DNA from: Polyangiaceae bacterium
Lineage (GTDB): Bacteria; Myxococcota_A; Polyangia; Polyangiales; Polyangiaceae
Reading direction: 5' to 3'
Assembly (NCBI GenBank): GCA_025937895.1
Contig: JAICQL010000064.1
Location: forward strand, 1 to 35,692
Length of the DNA: 35,692 nt
Both the position numbers and the translations under genes were made by a program. Shown piece after piece: positions 32,530 to 35,692 of the stretch; positions within the stretch are counted from its first letter, which is position 1; every line of letters begins with the position of its first letter. The notes beneath the pieces were generated by a model. The model ran no database searches. It saw only the letters and a program-made list of their open reading frames with translations, and was not told where the DNA came from.

Positions 32530-33962
32530 TGCACCACCTCCACATCGCCTTCCCACGAGGCATTGGGCGCATGAATGCGCTCCACGATCAACGCCTGCGC
32601 CAGATCGAAGCGCTGCAGCTGCGCGAGCGTGCTGGCCGCCAGCTTCGCCTCCGCAGACACGCAGGCCAGCGGCGAGCACTGGCGCTGCGCTAGCTGACGC
32701 AGGTGATACGTCAGACCCCGCTCGCCCGTGAGCGACGAGAGCTTCAACGATCCGGCCGCCGCCAGCAGCTCGCGCTGATCCAGCTTGCGCACGTCCTCCA
32801 GCACCGCGCGCAGCAGCGGCTCTGCCTTTTCGATCGGCTGCGCCGGAGCGAGCGGCATGCCCAGTGAATAGATGTGCCCGAGCTCACCCCGGACCAGATT
32901 GACGCTGGCGCCCGAGGCCAGCCCCGTCTGCTCGCCCGCCTCCTGCAGGCGCTGCGCGATCAAGCCGAGCAAGCCCCGCCATTGCTCCGGCTCTTCCCCC
33001 GCGGGGATGGGCCAGTACACCTCCAGCCGCTCGTTCTTCGAGCGCGTCTCCACTCGCAGGCGGTGCGCGGAGAGGGCAGGAGACTGCTGCGCCCACTGAC
33101 AGGCGTCCGCCGGCTCGCCCGCAACGGCCGCCCCCTCACCCCTGGGCTGCAGCGCGCCGAACCAGCGCTCCGCCAGCCCCAGCGCCACGTCCGGATCAAA
33201 GTCACCCACCAGCACCAGCCGCACGCGCTCCGGACGGTAGTGGTGCGCGAAGAACCAGCGCGCGTCGGCCAGGGTGAGAGCGCCCTGACTCTCCTCGCTC
33301 GGCAGGATCTGACGATACGGATGACCGCTGGGGAAGATCGCCGAGTACACCGCCTGCGACGACTCCAGGTACACCCCCTTGCCGAAGCGCAGCGAGTGCT
33401 CGCGCAGCATGACCTGACGCTCCAGCTGAGCTGCGTTCTCCGTGACCAGGTCCAGCCCCAGCGCCAGCCGCCGAGCCTCGATCCAGATCGCCCGCTCGAT
33501 CTGCTGGGCAGGCACCACCGAGTAGTAGTCCGTCGTGTCCGGCGTGGTGGTGGCGTTCAAACCCGTGGCGCCGACCTCCTCGTACAGGTCGAACACCGGC
33601 GTGAAGCCCGGTACCGGGCGAAACGTGAGGTGCTCCACGTAGTGCGCCAGCCCCTCATAGCCCGGCGGATCATTGCGCGAGCCCACGTGCACCGACGACA
33701 TCACCCCCAGCGCCGCGACGCCTTGGCTCGGGCGCATCACCACTTCCACTCCGTTTTTCAGCACGTGGCGCTGGACCGCCGGGTCGCAGCCCGCGGCTGC
33801 CGCAGGCGAGGTGACCGCGGCTGCTGCCGCTGGTGGCGGCGCTGCTGGTGCTACTGGTGTTGCGCTAGCCGGTGCTGCATTGGCCGGGCTCCCCGCGAGC
33901 CCATACGCCAGCGCCAGCGCGCCGATGACCAGAGCCGGGCGGCACGCTCCGCCGGCTTCCAT
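32526..33962 (-). CDS. M16 family zinc metallopeptidase, catalytic subunit
   Basis: A 478-residue exported peptidase. The ATG at 33960-33962 gives a signal peptide (ALVIGALALAYGLAGSPANA) and an Ala/Pro linker. The M16 domain begins HVLKNGVEVVMRPSQG. The inverted zinc motif HYVEH is at 107-111 (two His ligands, Glu110 as base), and the third ligand should be Glu188 in LERQVMLREH, 77 residues after the second His as in pitrilysin. The second, non-catalytic half follows from about residue 260 on (RLRVETRSKNERLEVYWPIP). It precedes and overlaps the inactive partner gene, so the two products probably form a heterodimeric periplasmic or surface protease that degrades or processes peptides. A processing role for exported peptides in this organism is possible but not shown. 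Confidence 0.92.
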   Translation of the reverse strand: MEAGGACRPALVIGALALAYGLAGSPANAAPASATPVAPAAPPPAAAAAVTSPAAAAGCDPAVQRHVLKNGVEVVMRPSQGVAALGVMSSVHVGSRNDPPGYEGLAHYVEHLTFRPVPGFTPVFDLYEEVGATGLNATTTPDTTDYYSVVPAQQIERAIWIEARRLALGLDLVTENAAQLERQVMLREHSLRFGKGVYLESSQAVYSAIFPSGHPYRQILPSEESQGALTLADARWFFAHHYRPERVRLVLVGDFDPDVALGLAERWFGALQPRGEGAAVAGEPADACQWAQQSPALSAHRLRVETRSKNERLEVYWPIPAGEEPEQWRGLLGLIAQRLQEAGEQTGLASGASVNLVRGELGHIYSLGMPLAPAQPIEKAEPLLRAVLEDVRKLDQRELLAAAGSLKLSSLTGERGLTYHLRQLAQRQCSPLACVSAEAKLAASTLAQLQRFDLAQALIVERIHAPNASWEGDVEVVQ

Positions 33963-34093
33963 GTTTCTCTGCTGCTCCACTTGAGACGCCCTCCGAGACG
34001 CGAACTGTCTTCGGCCGGGAGCCCGTATGCCATGGTCATTTTGCGTATGTCGCGAGCCGATCAGCTTTGAGCGAACGCTGGCTACCGGGCGAC

Positions 34094-34112
34094 AAAAGGC
34101 CACCAGCGGTGG
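34094..34112 (-). terminator. Possible weak terminator after the recombinase gene
   Basis: On the minus strand CCACC-GCT-GGTGG is followed by CCTTTT. The stem is only 5 bp, about 100 bp downstream of the recombinase stop. It would end the recombinase transcript before the M16 promoter region (33963-34093). Confidence 0.3.
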
Positions 34113-34214
34113 AAGACGCACGGGGGCACGCGCGCCGGCGGAGGTGTCGCGAGGGGGAGAGGCCCAATGAGCTACCTACTTTGCTGGGCCGCTATTGCCG
34201 AGCAAGGGAGCCGC

Positions 34215-35060
34215 TCAGCCCGTTTTTCGCAAGCGTTCCAGCGGGCTCTCGACCCCGGCGAGCATGCTCGTGGAGACCCGGGCGTAATGGGTCGTCGAGC
34301 GAATGCTGTCATGGCCGAGCAGACTCTGGATTACCCGCAGATCAGTGCCTTGCTCCAGCAAGTGCGTTGCGAAGGAGTGCCGTAATGCGTGTGGCGTTAC
34401 CCGCTTGCCGAGGTTCACTGCCATTGCGGCCTGCCGGAACGCGATCCGCGCGACCTCCGGAGATAGGTGATTGCCCGAGCGCCCTGCAAAGAGCCAGGGT
34501 GCGCAGGGTCGCTCGTGCTTCCAGTACTCCCGCAAGATGGCCAGCAACTGCGGGCTCAACATGACCAGACGTTCCTTGCCGCCCTTGCCATTGCGCACAT
34601 GGATGACGCCGCGAGAGGCGTCGATGTCTCCCGTCTCGAGCCGGCAAGCCTCGCCCATGCGCAATCCCGCCGCGTAGACTGTAGTGAAGAACACACGGAT
34701 GCGCGGCGTCGTAAACGCAGCCAGCAGCCGGCGCACCTGCTCTTCGCTCAGCACCACCGGCAGCTTGCGGCCATCTCGCGGCCATGAGAGAAACGACGTC
34801 ACCTCCGGACGCCCCAACGTCTTGGCATACAGAAACCGCAGCGCCGCGAAATGCTGCCGCAACCGCTGCGGGCTCAGCTCAGGCTCGAGCTGCCGCAGGT
34901 GCTCCACCCATTTCCGCGCCTCATCCCGGCCCAACTCAGCCGCTGAACGCCCGTGGAACCTCTCATGGTCACGGATCGAATTCAGGTACGCCCCTTGCGT
35001 CGTCTCCGCGTAACCCGCGAGCGCCAGATCCAGCATCATTTGATTGCGAAGCGTGGTCAT
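34215..35060 (-). CDS. Tyrosine recombinase (XerC/D-like site-specific integrase)
   Basis: A 281-residue phage-integrase-family recombinase. The SAM-like N-terminal domain (about 5-95) has LALAGYAETTQGAYLNSIRD; the catalytic domain carries all six expected positions: Arg in GLRMGEACRL, Lys in GKGGKER, HALRHSFA (His and Arg), His in LLGHDS and the nucleophile Tyr in THYARV. There is no extra helix of the kind that marks integron integrases. The start at 35058-35060 is preferred over the ATG six bases upstream because AAGGAG then has normal 6-base spacing. The type resembles integrases found beside IS91-like transposases, but no transposase is in the window. It stands alone, 195 bp from the decayed end of the CRISPR array. 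Confidence 0.92.
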   Translation of the reverse strand: MTTLRNQMMLDLALAGYAETTQGAYLNSIRDHERFHGRSAAELGRDEARKWVEHLRQLEPELSPQRLRQHFAALRFLYAKTLGRPEVTSFLSWPRDGRKLPVVLSEEQVRRLLAAFTTPRIRVFFTTVYAAGLRMGEACRLETGDIDASRGVIHVRNGKGGKERLVMLSPQLLAILREYWKHERPCAPWLFAGRSGNHLSPEVARIAFRQAAMAVNLGKRVTPHALRHSFATHLLEQGTDLRVIQSLLGHDSIRSTTHYARVSTSMLAGVESPLERLRKTG

Positions 35061-35254
35061 TGTCATCTCCTTCGTCCGCGTTGTCCAAACCGCGGGCCAG
35101 GGATGCTGCGGCGGCGCTGGGCACTGCGGCGTCGCCGTTGGATGAAAATCGCAGGAGTGCCTCGACCTGCGCCAGGCGGGTCAACAGGCAGGCAAGGCCC
35201 GGTGATGAAGCTTCGGTGAATGAAAGAACGAGTAGGAGTTGAAACGTCTTGTCT

Positions 35255-35289
35255 GCTTCGACTGGGCCCACATGAGCGCGGTGTTGACT
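35255..35289. repeat. Decayed CRISPR repeat at the array end
   Basis: GCTTCGACTGGGCCCACATG followed by AGCGCGGTG matches the CRISPR repeat at its start (GCTTC, GGGCC) and centre (CATGARCGCGG) but has lost a few bases and the GGAGAG end. It lies 57 bp before the first good repeat, less than a normal repeat-spacer unit, as expected for a degenerating trailer end. Confidence 0.55.
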
Positions 35290-35311
35290 CAATGCGTGCT
35301 TTCATCGCGGC

Positions 35312-35692
35312 GGTTCAATGGGGCCGCCGCATGAGCGCGGCGGAGAGCGCCACGCATCGGGCAATGACCAACCGTCGAGCGAAGTGGCTTCAACGGGGCC
35401 GCCGCATGAACGCGGCGGAGAGAGACCGAGGCTCGCCCGGAGCGAGAGGGGTCGCCGGCTTCAACGGGGCCGCCGCATGAACGCGGCGGAGAGCGGCCAA
35501 CCACCTTGGCTGCGAGATATCACGATCTCAGCTTCAACGGGGCCGCCGCATGAACGCGGCGGAGAGCGACGAACCCGTGCTGCAGCGCGTGACAGTCGAT
35601 GGCTTCAACGGGGCCGCCGCATGAACGCGGCGGAGAGCCGAAGCGCGCGGCCGCCATTGCGGCGCCGGTGATGCGGCTTCCACGGGGCCGCA
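35312..35692 (-). CRISPR. CRISPR array, 36-bp repeats, 5 full spacers, continues past window
   Basis: Repeats lie at 35312-35347, 35387-35422, 35458-35493, 35531-35566, 35602-35637 and 35676-35692 (cut by the window end). The four central ones are identical: plus strand GCTTCAACGGGGCCGCCGCA then TGAACGCGGCGGAGAG. Inside, CCGCCGC and GCGGCGG form a 7-bp stem around ATGAAC. Spacers are 39, 35, 37, 35 and 38 bp and unrelated to each other. On the minus strand the repeat ends GTTGAAGC, like the ATTGAAA(C/G) ends of many type I and III repeats, so crRNA is probably made from the minus strand with the leader to the right. The leftmost repeat has three changes, fitting an old trailer end. No cas gene is in the window, so the type is open. 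Confidence 0.93.

Noticed and set aside
34215..35060. Integron integrase (IntI)
   Set aside because: The extra helix between the Lys motif and HxLRH that marks IntI is absent, and no attC-like cassettes are next to it.
34969..35292. Minus-strand frame upstream of and overlapping the recombinase (contains FTEASSPGLACLLTRLAQVEALLRF)
   Set aside because: Part of it looks protein-like, but it overlaps the recombinase start by about 90 bases and its start lies in the decayed CRISPR repeat; no ribosome site supports it. It could be a real short gene beginning later, but this cannot be shown.
35318..35671. Repetitive frame reading GPPHERGGERxxxA across the CRISPR array
   Set aside because: The repeats are the CRISPR repeats translated; the array is not coding.

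Overview
The window is high-GC chromosomal DNA that reads like a member of the Myxococcota (Polyangiales/Haliangiales-like; the lineage below phylum is an inference). The signs are a Hanks-type Ser/Thr kinase with a long coiled-coil tail, many lipoproteins with Gly/Ser- or Pro-rich linkers, a protein with DUF4215 Cys-rich repeats around a fibro-slime domain, a paired M16 peptidase operon, and plant-polysaccharide hydrolases. No rRNA or tRNA gene was seen.

Left part (1-8 kb): after the tail of an Ala/Glu-rich protein comes a minus-strand operon of truncated hemoglobin, [2Fe-2S]/FAD/NAD(P)H reductase and an NsrR-type Rrf2 regulator. It is preceded by a TTGACA promoter whose -10 lies inside a 25-bp inverted repeat resembling an NsrR operator. 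This looks like a self-regulated nitric-oxide detoxification unit in which the parts of flavohemoglobin are split over two genes. Next are a divergent pair, GH6 cellulase and GH3 beta-glycosidase with a PA14 insert, and a GH11 xylanase; all three are predicted lipoproteins, so plant-fibre hydrolysis at the cell surface is likely. A strong intrinsic terminator follows GH11.

Middle (8-19 kb): a HisC-like aminotransferase, a cytoplasmic Ser/Thr kinase, a small membrane protein, heme O synthase, a feruloyl-esterase/PHB-depolymerase-like lipoprotein, an outer-membrane-like protein with a partner lipoprotein, a Gly-rich lipoprotein and a 6-phosphofructokinase. Directly after the kinase gene pfkA lies a 57-codon gene for a peptide with a bacteriocin-type double-glycine leader and a Trp/Lys-rich C-terminus, followed by two hairpins. 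It is the most likely undescribed element here.

Right-middle (19-34 kb): an RND efflux operon (adaptor plus pump) divergent from an OmpR-type response regulator and sensor kinase that probably control it; a tiny Cys-rich lipoprotein; a beta-barrel-like secreted protein; the DUF4215/fibro-slime protein; an internally deleted P-loop kinase; an XRE-type regulator; and an operon of one catalytic and one non-catalytic M16 peptidase.

Right end (34-35.7 kb): a XerC/D-type tyrosine recombinase, then a CRISPR array of 36-bp repeats with five complete spacers that runs off the window. No cas gene is visible. The repeats decay toward the recombinase, so that side is probably the leader-distal end.
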